From Drosophila pseudoobscura (taxonomy: Eukaryota; Arthropoda; Insecta; Diptera; Drosophilidae), in NCBI RefSeq assembly GCF_009870125.1, contig NC_046679.1, forward strand, positions 29,202,001-29,266,000: a stretch of 64,000 nt of DNA, given 5' to 3'. Every line of letters starts with the position of its first letter. Positions within the stretch are counted from its first letter, which is position 1. The translations under genes and the position numbers were made by a program. The notes under the pieces were generated by a model, which was not told where the DNA came from, searched no databases, and was given only the letters and a program-made list of their open reading frames with translations. Below, one piece after another: positions 24,951 to 37,095 of this stretch.

Positions 24951-26520
24951 GGAGCCGAACTACTTCCCCGAGGACAAGGTGCTCCGAGTCCATCCGTAAA
25001 ACGTTTGCTATCCCTTTCTAGCGCTTGTGTCTCTGAGAGCGAGTTGAAAAAGTGAATCGGGCGCCGGCATCTATCTGTGAATTTGTTTTGAACGAGGGCT
25101 TATTCGTGTGTGTGTTTCTACAATCAAAACTACAAATAAACTCCAGTCTTTACTGCCTCTTCCTCTTCATAGCTCAGAGACCCGTTTCAAGGGCATTCAT
25201 TTGTCATTGCTAGGGCCACACCTCATTTAGTACAAATGCAAAATGATGGCAAATATTTTTCAAATTAAAAAAGAAAACAGAAAAAAGAAAAAAGGGAATA
25301 AAAATGTTAAAAAAAAGAAAACAAAAAAAAAGAAGATGAATAAGGTTAAATATAAAGAGAGGTAGACAAAAGGCTCTCATCACAGCTCATTGGACACTCG
25401 ACTAAGGTCTGGGGACGAATGAAATCCATTAACTTTATTAAGGGGCTTTAATTAGTTAAATTCTCCCACTCTCTCGCTCTGCCTACTTTTTCATTAATTA
25501 CCGAAGCGACCTGGGCCTCCAGGACTTACTTAAAGACGCTTTTTACCTCTTGATCGCCGCCGCCTGGGGCCAAAAAACAGCGACAAACAATGGGGTGGGG
25601 GGTGGGGGGACACTCGCAGCCTCCCAAGTTTTTGACGTTAATCTTTGATTGGGCGAGTGGGCTGGGGATGGTGTCATTTGTGCTGACACTTCATTATGCG
25701 ATATTTAATATGAATATACTCGTGAATACACTCGTGAATGGTTTGAATGGGCGGGGGGATGGCGGCTTTCGTTCGATAAAATCTCATTTTGGACCCTCGA
25801 AAAACGTTTGATCTTAATTAGTGTACTTGAATGTCTCCACTGGTCTCCATGCTCTCCACTTGCCTCCATCTCCTTCTTTCCTCCCTCTCCCTCTCCATCC
25901 CGAAGTTCCTTCGAGTGTCGTGGGCTTTGCATCAGCAAAAATGACAAAATGTCGCAAATCACTCGAGAAAATTGTTGGGGGTGGGGGGAGGGGTGGGTCC
26001 TTGATTGGCAGCATTTTCCATCAGATTTTCCGTTTCCCGTATTCCCCGATTCCCTGCTTCGCCGGTTCCTTTTGTTTTAAGCGGATTTCATTCGCATATT
26101 AATTGAAGTTTACACAGCAGCAAAACGTAGCCGTCGCCGACCAACGCACACTAATTAAACCCACCCCCCAGCCCCCCCATCAGCCACCCCCTCCCCCACT
26201 ATAGAAAATTCCTAACAGTGGAAATTGGAGATTCAGGGGTGGGAAGGGGGGTTCATTGGGTCGTCGCGGCCGCGTCAAAACGTCACGACTCTCACCCCAC
26301 CCCCCGCCAAAAAAAAACTTTTAGTGTGGGGTAAATATTTTTCAATTAAAATCGCTGCCAGTCGGCTATTTGCTTCGGCACTTAAGCGACATGCATAAAA
26401 ATTTAGTGGCCGTCTCGTCGAATAGTGGAGGAAAGACCCACCTTCCCATATCCCACATCACAGGAGCCTCTTGAGGAGGGGAGAGGGGGGGGGGGGCCGC
26501 AGAATGAAAGGTAATTTGAG
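24951..26520. other. Gene-less stretch
   Basis: I see no gene. An A-rich tract lies at 25262-25345. G-rich tracts lie at 25590-25610 and 25975-25997, and a 12-G run near 26485-26496. Confidence 0.5.
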
Positions 26521-27460
26521 ATCTGAATAAATATTTAATTAAAATATAGTAAGGAAAGCGCTTTCTCTGTCACAGAGTTAATTACACAAAAAGCTAATGA
26601 TTAGGAAGATATTTGTTCAAAAATAAACGGAAATCTAATGGAATTTTAATCGAAATTCGAATGAAACGATATATTTCAACGTTTAATCTGGGAAAAGCCT
26701 GAAAATCAATCGTTTTTGTGACACTCATAAAAAAATTGGGCATTGGGAAAAGAAATAAAGTATCTAAAATTAAAATTAAATTTTTTAATTAAAATTAAAA
26801 TAAATTATAATAAAAAATGTAATGTTTAAAACAAAAATATCAATAATAAATGTATTCAAATTTTTTTTTAATGTGACTCATATTTAATTGAAATATAAAA
26901 TGCTATTAAAATTCAATTTTTGAAATTAAAAATTAAATATATAATATAATATTGTTAACTGAAAATATATTTTGTAAATATGATATATATTTTTTTATTT
27001 TATTTTTACATATTTATTTATTTTTTATTTTCTTTATTTATATATATTTATATATATTATTATTATATATTTTTTTATTTTTTTTTACATATTTATTGTA
27101 TTAATTTTTTAGTTTATATATATTATATTATTTTTTTATTTATATTATATTTATTTATTTTAAATTTTGTAATCAAAATTATGTACAAAAATAAAAAATG
27201 TATAAAAATATATAATTGGTACAAATGTATTAAAACATCTATTATTTATATTTAATTGAAATTTAAGTAAATTAATTACATTTTTAGGCAACATATTTTT
27301 TGAGCATACGAAAATATATAATTTTAATCGTAAATATGTATATTTTGAATATTAAAAATAATTAATCAAAATATAAAATTCAACCCACAATTCTTTCAAT
27401 CAATTTTTAAAACCTTTAAGCACTGAAAAACCCTTTAAAACAACTTTCAATAACTACTTT
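26521..27460. repeat. AT-rich island, strongly T-biased at 26980-27170
   Basis: The stretch consists of A/T runs. The segment at 26980-27170 is nearly pure T/A with repeated TATTTATTTATTTTT and TTTTTTACATATTTATT units. The long plus-strand frame there encodes only Phe/Ile/Tyr low complexity and is not a gene. Confidence 0.7.
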
Positions 27461-28484
27461 CACACTTGAGTGCAGTTTCCCCTCCAAGGGAATATCAAGC
27501 ATACGCAGTGTTATCATCAGCTGTTTTTGGTGCCATAAGGCAGGGGGGCACAGACACACCTAATTACCCCCCAAAAAGCAGCAGGGAACAGACAAAAGTG
27601 TTGTATATCTTCCACAAATCGGTGGACAGCCCCTGCCCTGCCCTGCCCCTGCCCCTGCCCCGCCCTGCCACAATGCAGTGCTTAACTTTTCGACTGCAAA
27701 GCAAAGCGATGGGAAATGGGAAATGGAAACCTCAGGACCTCAGGACCTCAGGACCACAAGCAAAGTGTCGATAATTACCTGTAAAAGTTGGAGCTGCACA
27801 AAAAACCATTAGCAGCATAATGAGGCCTGTCTGGCATAGATTTACCCCCCAAAAACATTTCTATCCGCAGAAGGATAGAAATCCCTTCGCTCTAGAAAAC
27901 AGAAACAGAGAAAAATTAACAAAACTTTCGCCCATTTTGAACTTGAGGGGCAAGAGAGTGCAAGTGGGTGGCACAAGCACAAGCAGGGGGCAGGCGGGGC
28001 CGAGGGGCAGAGGGGCAACAATAATGGCAACAGCCACACTTGACTGGCGTTGAGTGGTTCATAATTAAAGGGGAAAACCCCAAAAAAGCCTTGAACTCAT
28101 TTGGAAAACACTATGGGGCTCCTGTGTGGCCCGTGTGGCTGTTGCATTGCGTGCAGCTGGCCACAAAAGTTGGCCAAGTTGCAGCCAAAGCCGCAAGCAC
28201 AATTGTTGCCACACGCACACACACACCGACACACACACACCGACGACAAGTGGAGTGGAAAAATGCCTATGGGCGTGCCCGCACAAGCATCGTACTAGAT
28301 TCTTATTCATATTTTTGCTTCGAGCCACAGAAAACTTTTCCATGGCCTTTAATTACCATCTTTCGAGCTGAAAGCCAAGTTTATGCCTCGAATAATTTCT
28401 TAATACAGAAATGGACGGAACTTTTGACCGGAAAAATGGAGTGCAAATTGCTTCAAAATAAATATAGAAAATATTTTAAATCCA
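27461..28484. other. Gene-less stretch downstream of the SdhC-like gene
   Basis: No gene is seen. CCCTGCC repeats lie at 27631-27665, AGGACCTC repeats at 27733-27754 and CA runs at 28205-28240. The part nearest 28484 would be the 3' flank of the minus-strand gene. Confidence 0.5.
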
Positions 28485-28490
28485 TTTATT
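28485..28490 (-). terminator. Probable polyadenylation signal of the SdhC-like gene
   Basis: The plus strand reads TTTATT, so the minus strand carries the canonical AATAAA. It lies about 33 nt downstream of the stop codon at 28523-28525, which implies a very short 3' UTR. Confidence 0.6.
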
Positions 28491-28522
28491 AACATTTTTG
28501 AGGCGGGCCTTTTTTTGGAAAC

Positions 28523-29614
28523 CTACTTTGGTGGTTCCTTGGCCTTGCCGTCGGCTTCCTTGGCCTGGGCTTTCTTCTGCTCCTTAGCCAGAGCTTTCTC
28601 CTGGGCTTTCTTTTCGGCCTCCATCTTGGCCTTGGCCTTTGCCTCCTCCTCTGCCTTCTTCTTCTCCTCGGCCTTCTTCTGTTTGTACTGCTTCTCGTCC
28701 GTCATGTCCACAACATCCTTTTTGACCTCTTCCCCAACGTTCAGCATGGTCAAGCCTCCAGCCAGGACAAAGGTCAACACAACGGCCAAATAGCCAGTGG
28801 CATAGATCTGTGGCTTGGTGAGGAACACATCCAAATGCCAGATCAAATGACGAGTACCGGCCACCACGTGATAGACGAACGGAAAGATCATCACGAACTT
28901 CATGCCACTCACGACATTGCGACGCACATCGCATTCGTTCACCTTCTCCGCCCACTCGGCGAGGGTGCGTTTCGAGAAGAGACCCGTGAGGCCGAGTCCC
29001 CACACGAACAGCGTCAGGGCGAAGCCCGACATCCGCAGCAGGATGGAGAGCACCGACGTCAGCTGTTTCTTGTAGATCGTCAGAGCCGGCGACATAACGC
29101 GCCCCAGTCGCATGTTGCGATCGTCGTAGCTGAGTTCCGGCACAATCCTGGCCTTGATTATCTTCAAAATAACTGCCGGCGGCGTCATCTCAACGACTGC
29201 TGCTCCGCCTCCGTCTGGAGCTGGTTGCATCCCTCCGCCTCCGCCTGCAGGAGCAGCTGGCTCCTTGCCACCGCCTCCGCCTGCAGGAGCAGCTGGCTCC
29301 TTCCCGACGCCTCCTCCTGCAGCAGCTGGCGCCTTGCCCCCGCCTCCTCCTGCAGCAGCTGGCACCTTGCCCCCGCCTCCTCCTGCAGCAGCAACTGGCG
29401 GCTTTCCACCATCCTTGGCGCCCAGGTAACGAAATGTATAGAACATCGGCATCTGGCGGGTCTTCATCAATGGCTTTTGGCCGAGAATGTGATGCACGTG
29501 AAGCGCGAACCGAGGCAGCGCTCGTTTCACGCAGCGACTGAAAGAAATCGGCAGCGTTTTAGAGGGTATCTTAGAAGTTTAGTTTCCCCTGACGATTACT
29601 TACGCTGCATACAT
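28523..29614 (-). CDS. Succinate dehydrogenase cytochrome b560 subunit (SdhC) paralog
   Basis: SdhC anchors complex II in the inner mitochondrial membrane and helps bind quinone and heme b. The coding sequence is joined from an 11-nt exon (29614-29604, ATG TAT GCA GC) and a main exon (29537-28523). The 66-nt intron has a GTAAGT donor and TTTCTTTCAG acceptor. The main exon has no suitable ATG before its conserved part, and the join gives a basic, Arg-rich presequence (MYAARCVKRALPRFALHVHH). The 341-residue product has a Gly/Ala/Pro/Lys repeat region (about 46-116), an SdhC core (about 145-270; SPALTIYKKQLTS, then HVVAGTRHLIW with His227 as likely heme ligand) and a Lys/Glu/Ala tail (about 276-341). 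Ordinary SdhC is roughly half this length. The usual SITHR motif reads SILLR here, losing one His but keeping Ser168 and Arg172. It resembles the D. melanogaster testis-type paralog CG6629 rather than housekeeping SdhC; that assignment is from memory. Confidence 0.88.
29220..29415 (-). repeat. In-frame coding minisatellite in the SdhC-like gene
   Basis: Five imperfect units of about 36-48 bp (core CTCCTGCAGCAGCTGGC on the plus strand) encode Gly5-Lys-x-Pro-Ala-Ala-Ala type repeats. Unit lengths are multiples of three, so copy-number changes keep the frame. The repeat sits between the presequence and the membrane core. Confidence 0.85.
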
Positions 29615-29805
29615 TTTCAAAAGAAAATTTGTGAACTCGAGTGAGAAATGTGTTTCTAATGAAATTTCAGTTTAGACTGCCTTACGAGTATGGTTTGATA
29701 GACCAAGCGGAACCTACTAAGTTCTATGAACTTTGATCCTAATCTAATACACTCTCAGTGACACTCGGTACTCGGGTTCCTACGATCCTTGTGGGAAGCG
29801 CGTCG

Positions 29806-30220
29806 CAGATTAACAGACTGTTACCGGCACTGCTAAACGCTTTCTGTTAGCATAATGTTAATGCGCTCTGACGCTGACACTCGGCTACTCTTCGGGGATT
29901 CCGATGATCGCTGCGGCAGCGCGTCGCAGCAGCGTCGCCGCCACGAGCAGAACGCAGACCGAACGACGCCGCCACGAGCATCGCTGCCAGCGAAAGCGAG
30001 CCAGCAACACAACAACAAAAACGCAGTGTGCTTTTTTTTGCTTTGCATTCTACCTGCCGATTAGCCGAAGTTATCTGCCGACAGATCAGCCGCCAGCAGC
30101 AGAAACCAATGCAAATTGCAACAACAATCTTTTCATGGTTTCTTTTCACCGTCGCCTTCGCCTGGCAAGGCAGAGGAATAGCCGCTGCCGCCGTCGCCAT
30201 AAAGTATTGTGTTTATTTGT
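29806..30220 (-). repeat. Dispersed 0.5-kb repeat, copy 5
   Basis: The copy starts about 190 bp upstream of the SdhC-like start codon with CAGATTAACAGACTGTTACC. It ends after AAAGTATTGTGTTTATTTG, so it lacks the terminal AAGGGCTTGGCATG part. It holds a 117-codon frame on the minus strand (30200-29847, true ATG) that aligns along its length with the 116-codon frame of copy 2. Its position could influence the promoter of the neighbouring gene; that is inference. Confidence 0.88.
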
Positions 30221-33089
30221 GAGCCCACAGTACGGGTACGGGTATTTTCATTTGCAATCTAGAGACCGCTCCATTCATAGCTGTATGACATTAAACTTTG
30301 TCAAAAGTCTCTAAAGACGTCTTCCTGGCCGGCCAGGCCATCAAAATGGAATCCCTGCCGCAGCTCTGCTTCCAGCTCTCACTCCCCCTGCACGCATATA
30401 TGCCTCTCCCTCCCACTGCAGCCAGTCCATTGGTCAAGTCTAATGTCATGCCCTGCACTGCAGCCGGGCTCCATTCAATGTATTTTATGGATTAGAGCTT
30501 CGGTTCATTAGTTCATGTTGTTGTTGTTGCTGTTGCTGTTGCTATTGTTGTGGGGCAAACACATTCAAAGACCTCTTGTAATGTGGCGCCGGAGAGCCCG
30601 AGTCTGGGCCCAAAATAATTAGGCAGGTGGGTACGGGAGGGGGGGCTAGTGCAGTGCTGTAGTCATGACTACCAATGATGCAGCAGCAAACACGGCCTAA
30701 GCATTAATTAAATATTAAGGCAGAGATACACAGCAGAGGGCGAAGTACCAAACGGAGACCAGATGCGAAATTGTAGTACATTCTATCGCTCTCTCTCTCT
30801 CTCCCTCTCTCTCTTTGTGTGATTGTTGCATTTGGCAATTGTTTGATTTTCATTAAAACCACTCAACCGACATGCTTATCTTAATTATGAGATTTTGCCA
30901 TAATATTTGCATTAGATGGGAGGCCAACCAGCTGCCAACACTCCCTCCCCTCTCTGTCATTGTCTCTGCCTCAAATGTTTGCGGCTTACTGCAGGACTGG
31001 TGCAAGTGTTGTCCCCCCCCCCCTCGCGGGGTCAAGGTTTTGTGCTGCCGGCTAAATTTTTGTAACTGCAATAATTATACGGCAATTAGCCAAATGTTCA
31101 ATAATGCAGCAGCTTCCCAGTTTTACAGTTTTCGGGCTTCACGATTTTCCTCTCTTCTGGGCAGCCGTTACACTCATTTTTCGACTGCTGGCGGGGGGTT
31201 GGGTGGGGTTTAAAACTTCTAATTGCCATTAGCGCACTTTACTTTTGCTGCTGCTGCTCCTAGGAGGAGTGGGTGGAGGGTGGAGGGTGGGGGGTACTGC
31301 AGGTGAGCGCGTAATTAGACCGCGCCGTTAGCTGCCGCTTGGGTGCTGCCGCTGCCGCCGCTTCTGCTGCTGCTGCTGCTGCTGTCTGTAATTTAGTACT
31401 CATGGCGCACTTAAAGTGCAGGCAATTATTGTAGACCTATGCACGGACAAACCACCCCGCCCCCCCCCCCCCCCCCCCATCTATATCTGCGCCACACTGC
31501 GCGCTCCAGTGGTTTCAATAACCGGGCGGCGCCGTGAGAGACAGAGAGATATTTCAATGTATTGGATAGGCTGCTGGAATGTCCTCGAGCATGGTTGTGT
31601 CTGTGTGTGCGTGTGCAGCTTCGAGTGGATGGGAGGGGGGGCCTCGTTATACCTAGCCGCCGAGCAAAATAACAATCTTCAATGCTCTCTCTCTCTCTCT
31701 CCCACGATGTGTGTAATCCAACAATGAAAATCCGTGAAGCATCCTGTGGTATCTCCAGGTATTTCAATGCGTGCTAGGGCCATGAATACCCATAATTTTC
31801 AAGTCCTAAGTTTCTCAAAAAAATACCAACAATTCCTATCACAATTTTCATTCAATTAAAGCCCTACAAAACCCCCAACGAAGCTCACGAATATCCTCCA
31901 AACAATTGCTGCAAACAATTCTCCCAAAAAAAAAGGACCAGGACCTCTCTCCTGCATCCCAGTTAAGCTGTGAGAAAAAAAATGCCAACTAGAATCGAAA
32001 ATCAAAACTTGTTTTGCCCAACCCCCCATGCCCCCTCCACCGTGCTGGCCCCTGCCTGTCAGTCATATAAATCTTATTGAACAAAAGTTTGAAATACTAA
32101 CACTTGCTGCCTGCTGCCTGATGCCACAGACAGTGGCCCGAGCCAGAGCCCAAGCCCTATAGATGGCTGGCAATTTACACGTACGTCGGATAGCAGTGGG
32201 GCAGCCCGACAATCAGTCCATAACTGTGCTTTTATGTGCCAGTTCACTGGAGACTAATGCCACATCGCGCACTATCGCCAGGAAATATGCAAAAATCAAC
32301 TCCAGCAGAAAGTGTTGCTCCTGCCAGCAGCAATTCCTGGGTCTCTATTCCCAAACAATATGCACTTTTTTGTGCTCTCTTTTTTTTGGATTTTTTTTAG
32401 GGAGTGGGGAAAAAACCAAGTTTTGACAAGCTGCTGCTGCAAGGGGCGTGGGGCATGGGGGGTGGTGGGGCTGGTGCATGGCTGGTAAAACAAAGTGATG
32501 TGTGCGGCATGTCTTGATTTGCATAAGCTTTCGGCCTGGCATATACGCCACCTCCTGCCTTGCCTCCTGCTTCTTTTTTTTATGACAGCGACAATCGATA
32601 GATGGAAGGAAGGCTGGATCCGATCCTGTACGGGGGGGAGTCATCAATCAACATTTCATATGGACAATGGCTCAGGCCACACACGCCAAAAACCAGGCAA
32701 CCCCAAAACCCTTGGACTCCCTCTGCAAAGCAATTGCGGGCTTTCGCTTAATTAAAATTCATGCGCTTTTGGTATTTATAAATAACATTTTGCTGATGCT
32801 GTCAGCGGGGGATTAATAAAAAAAAAAACATAATAATAATCGATAGATAGGAGGATAGACAGCTGGGCTTAAGCGAGACAAAAATTGAACGAAAAAAAAA
32901 ACGGAACGGATAGAATAAGCGAGATAGATAATATGTGGAAAGCCCTAGAAGGGCTTGAGAAATAATCTTCCATTCTGTATTTTGTAAGTTTTTGATCCTC
33001 CAAAGCAGAGAACTAGCTATCGAGGCTCCTTAATATCGATAGAAAGAGTTTTATTGCAAGCCAAAACGTGTGAAATCATACAGAATCAG
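30221..33089. other. Gene-less stretch upstream of the SdhC-like gene
   Basis: No gene is supported. There are TTG/CTG repeats at 30509-30552, a CT tract at 30788-30815, a CTG run at about 31361-31385 preceded by GCCGCTGCCGCC, an 18-C run at about 31461-31478 and a CT run at 31685-31701. Two small repeats of the type TGGAGGGTGG lie near 31272-31290. Confidence 0.5.
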
Positions 33090-33998
33090 GCATGTATCGA
33101 ACCAGCGCCAAACGATCGAAGCAATATGTAGATGTGCAGTGTTCTATGTAGATACGGTATCATTTTGCTTAAATGAAAAAAGGGTGTAGAATGTAGAAAC
33201 GCTGTAGATTGCATGTATCTCGAATGATCGCTTGTGGCGCCATTGTTCTAGGATTGAGATGTAGATTTAATGTATTTCAAATGTAAAGAAGGCGTAGCTT
33301 TCATGTAGGCGATATGATCGCTTGTGGCGCCCTTTTCTAGGATTGGGATGTAAGCTCGATGTAGATTTCACGTAGTTTGAATATAGAAAAGTCGTAGCTC
33401 TCAGGCAGCTCAAAGGATCGTTTGTGGCTCTATTTTTAAGACTTACATGTAGATTTTAGGTATCTCTAATGTAGAAACGGTGTAGATTGCATATATTTTA
33501 TATGCAGACAAGGTGTATTTTTCATGTAGCTCGAATGATCCTTTTTAGTCTTGCTTTTCTAGGGCTTAGATTTATTTTTATTCGATAATCTAATTTTCTA
33601 GGCTTTATATGTAGATTGTATTTTGTTTTAATGTAGAAAAGGTGTAGATTTCCCATATTTTAAATATAGAAGAGCTTTAAAATGTCATGTAGCTCAAATG
33701 ACCATTTGGGGCTTGATAGTTCTACGATTTTCATGTAGCTTCAATGTAGAAAAGGTATAGATTTCATTAATCTTTCATGTAGCTCGAATGATCCTTTGCA
33801 GTCCTGCTTTTCTAGGGCCTAGAATTATTTTTATTGGATTATCTCAATTTCTAGTATTTCCATGTAGATTTCATGCAGCTTTAATGCAGAAAAGGTGTAT
33901 ATGTCAGAAAGTTGTTTATAAATATCACGTAGCTCGACTGATCCTTTGTACTCCTCCTTTTCTGGTGCCTAGATTTATTTATATTCGATTCTCTAAAT
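33090..33998 (+). repeat. Degenerate tandem array, 90-160 bp spacing, about seven copies
   Basis: The motif TCATGTAGCTCGAATGATCC, or a variant, recurs near 33211, 33301, 33401, 33522, 33685, 33775 and 33925. Each is followed by CTTGTGGC or CCTTTGCAG, then TTCTAGG, then GATGTAGATTT and AATGTAGAAAAGGTGTAGA. The last copies share an extra ATTTATTTTTATTCGAT segment. The stem GTAGA/GTAGC occurs dozens of times. No protein or RNA gene is recognised. Confidence 0.85.
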
Positions 33999-34526
33999 AT
34001 CTTTCCATCGTTTCTCATTTCGCATTCCGTTTTATTATTAACATCCAATGGCTTGAACTTGTGCAAAAGTTTTCCGGCGCTTCAATATATTCAGCTGTCG
34101 ATTTTGTGTTTGGTTTTTTTTTTCTGTTTTATTTTTTCCCATTTTTTGTGTTTTGTGTTTCTTGTTTTTTGCTTTTTGTGCTGTTTGTCGTTGACGATGG
34201 CGGCGGCACCCAAAGCGCTCATAAATCAAAAAAAGCTGTTGTTTGCTTACACTCCCACTCTCCCTCTCGCTCTCTCTCTCTTTCTGTCTCTGTCTCTGTC
34301 TGTGTTTGTGTGTGTGTGATGTGTGTATAAATCACAAAGCATGTCCTTTGCCAATACAAACACAATTGAGCATGCATATGCAACGATACAGACAGAGACA
34401 GAAATGGAGAGAAAGAGAAAGAGAGAGAGTTCGAAAAAAAAGTAGTCAAAGAAATTGCGTTAAAAAATTTGATTAAAAAGTTTGTCGCCGTCGTCTGTGT
34501 GTGTGTGACAGTTACAGACACACACA

Positions 34527-34561
<35 letters not shown>

Positions 34562-35180
34562 GGAGGAAACGGAGTGGGGGTGTGGTGTCCAGTGCCCCAT
34601 TGTGCTTATCGATACGCGGCCATTGGCATTGGCGACCCTTCCCTTCCCCTCCCCAGCTGCCAGTGCTTTCCCCTCTGCCACATAAATCTTTCAAAAGCCA
34701 TGCACCGCACACCAGGCAAGAGGCAAGAATTCAATTTTTACAACTGACAACCGAGACATCACACAAAACCACAAAAGAAACGCCGCCGCCCAAGGTGAAA
34801 GGACCTCCACAGATTGGGGTTCAATCCGGAGGCAAGGAACAAAAAAAGAAGAAAAAATGAAAAAAACTCTGCTTATAATTAGTAAAAGAAACGTTTTGTC
34901 AAGAGTCGACTCCTCCTGTCAATTGCAAATGTTACTCCCTACCTCCTGCCCCTCCCCCTCCCCCTCTCACCATCTCTGTCTCTCTCTCGCTGGTTCTGTG
35001 ACCCACTAATTGGCATAGAACCGTTGGAAAAACTTTTACCACACACACACACATATACAGAACTTGAGCATTGCATTGCCCGTGTCACACCTGTCGTATG
35101 CGCAATTAAAAGTTTTCGTTCCCTTCGTAGTGTTTGCCCTCTCTTTTTGCAGAGGGTACTCCGATTGTGAGTCGATTTTT
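33999..35180. other. Gene-less stretch with CT, GT, CA and GA tracts
   Basis: There are CT/GT tracts at 34259-34320, GA tracts near 34410-34430, and an adjoining (CA)-(GA) composite microsatellite at 34518-34563. No gene is visible. Confidence 0.55.
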
Positions 35181-36050
35181 GAGCCTGAAATTTTAATACT
35201 TACACTTTGATTAAAAAAAAAAAATATCAATACACTGATTTTAACTTGTATTTTAAAATTAATAAAAAAAAGTCAACAAAATTGTATTAAATAAATAAAT
35301 AACAATAATATAATATAAATTTGTATGAAATATATATTTTTTTTAATATCTAAGGATTTATCAAAATGGCTTTCAATCAAATATTTGTATTTTAGAAATT
35401 TTATATCATTTCTTATTTTATATAAGCGAATATATTTTCAATTTTACAAAAATTAACGAAACCTTTTTTTTTTAAACAATTACAATACAAATATTTGATT
35501 GAAAGCAATTTTCTTTATTTAAAATAAATCTTTTGATATTTAAAATAAATATATTACCTTTTAACTAATATTATTATATGTAAATTTATTTTTTATTTTT
35601 ATTTATTTTAGTTAATTTATCTTTGTTATTTTATAATATTTTTACATTAATATAAAAATATTTAATCTTTATTTGTATATTCAATATTTAACTATTTCCT
35701 ACAAATTTATTATATGTTTATATTTTTTTAAAATACATTTTGACATAAAATAATTATATTTCATATTTAAAATAAATATTTTAAAATTTAAAGACATTAA
35801 AAAATTTCAAAAAAGTGTTTTAAACTTAAAATTTAACTTTATTATGAAAATATGTGATTTTCAAATTTAAAAAAAATATATATTTCCAACAAATTGTATA
35901 TATTGTATTTATTTTAAAGTGTTTTATATTTGTATTAATTGAGAGCCTCTTTAAAAAAACATTTTCTATGTATTTCATGTTTAAATCAAGGTGAAATCTA
36001 TTTAATTAAATTCTGAATTAAGAAAGCGAATATTTTATTTAAATATGGCT
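35181..36050. repeat. AT-rich island
   Basis: About 0.9 kb of A/T sequence. The segment CAAATATTTGTATTTTAGAA near 35377 recurs in inverted form near 35483 (TACAAATATTTGATTGAAAG). The two arms around 35370-35500 could form a hairpin. No gene. Confidence 0.65.
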
Positions 36051-37051
36051 GTGCTGCGCCATTTTTAGTGACTATTTAGACCCTTAGCTTCAACGAATTC
36101 TATAGAAAAAAACTATGTATCTTAAAGGGTGCCCATCTCCATCGTATCCCAAAATCCAGCCTTCATTACTTGTACGTGTGTGTTTTTTTGTTGTATCCAA
36201 AATGTTGTAGTAAATGCAATGCATTTTGCACCCAGAAATTGTTAGCCACGATCCGTCCTTGCTCTCATTTGCGTTTGGTATGTGACAGCTGCCCCACAAA
36301 TGAAATTAGCATTGTTATCGAGGGGGGTGGGGCAGGAGGGCAGGGCCAAAAAGGATAGTTGCAGCAGCAAAAACCACACGCCAGCAACAAGTTCAAGGTT
36401 CGTTCGCTTTCCCTTCGTCTTTGTGTGCTGTGTGCTCTGTGCTGGGCGCTAACAAGCATTTTCCTACTCATATCCACAAAGGAAATAGGTTTTCCGTTGC
36501 ATTTGTTACCCAAAAAAAGAGGAGCAGACAGAGAGAGAGGAGGAGGAGGAAGCGAAAGCAAACCAAAGCTTAGGCTGTGTGGAAAGAAAATCACGTCGCA
36601 ACGTGGTGTGGCAGGCAGCAACAAAAATGCGTAACAATGGGCCCAAAAAGTTAAATGTCAGCCTCGAAAAACGCTCCTCCTCCTCCTCCTGATTGGTGCA
36701 CTTGCAACATGGTGAGGCATGGCTCTGTGGCTCTGGTAGCTTTTGGCTTAGACCGACAAAAGTTGTAGGTAAACTTTTAAGCCTCTCTCTGTCGCTCTCT
36801 CTCTCCCTCTCCCTCTCCCTCTGAAGCCATGTAATCGAGAGGCGGTTTGGAGGCTGTGGCATGCAGTATCTATATAACTATATTCCAATAAAGGAAACCT
36901 TTCGATCTGCATGGAGTTGCAGCTCCAGCAACACTTGACGCGTCGCATCGATGCTTTTGTTGGTGGCACTCTATCGGAGGCGGGTTCTGTATCTGTGTCT
37001 GTGTGTGTGTCTGTCCTTGGCAGTTTTCGTAAATAAATATGCGAATCTGTC

Positions 37052-37095
<44 letters not shown>

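Noticed and set aside
28835..29644. A 269-codon plus-strand frame over the SdhC-like gene
   Set aside because: It is the shadow of the minus-strand gene in GC-rich coding DNA and has no recognisable domain.
33090..33110. A tRNA-like internal promoter box (TCGAACC)
   Set aside because: No cloverleaf or matching A box could be formed around it. No tRNA was found elsewhere.
33090..33998. CRISPR-like array
   Set aside because: The spacing is irregular, the repeats are degenerate and the genome is eukaryotic.
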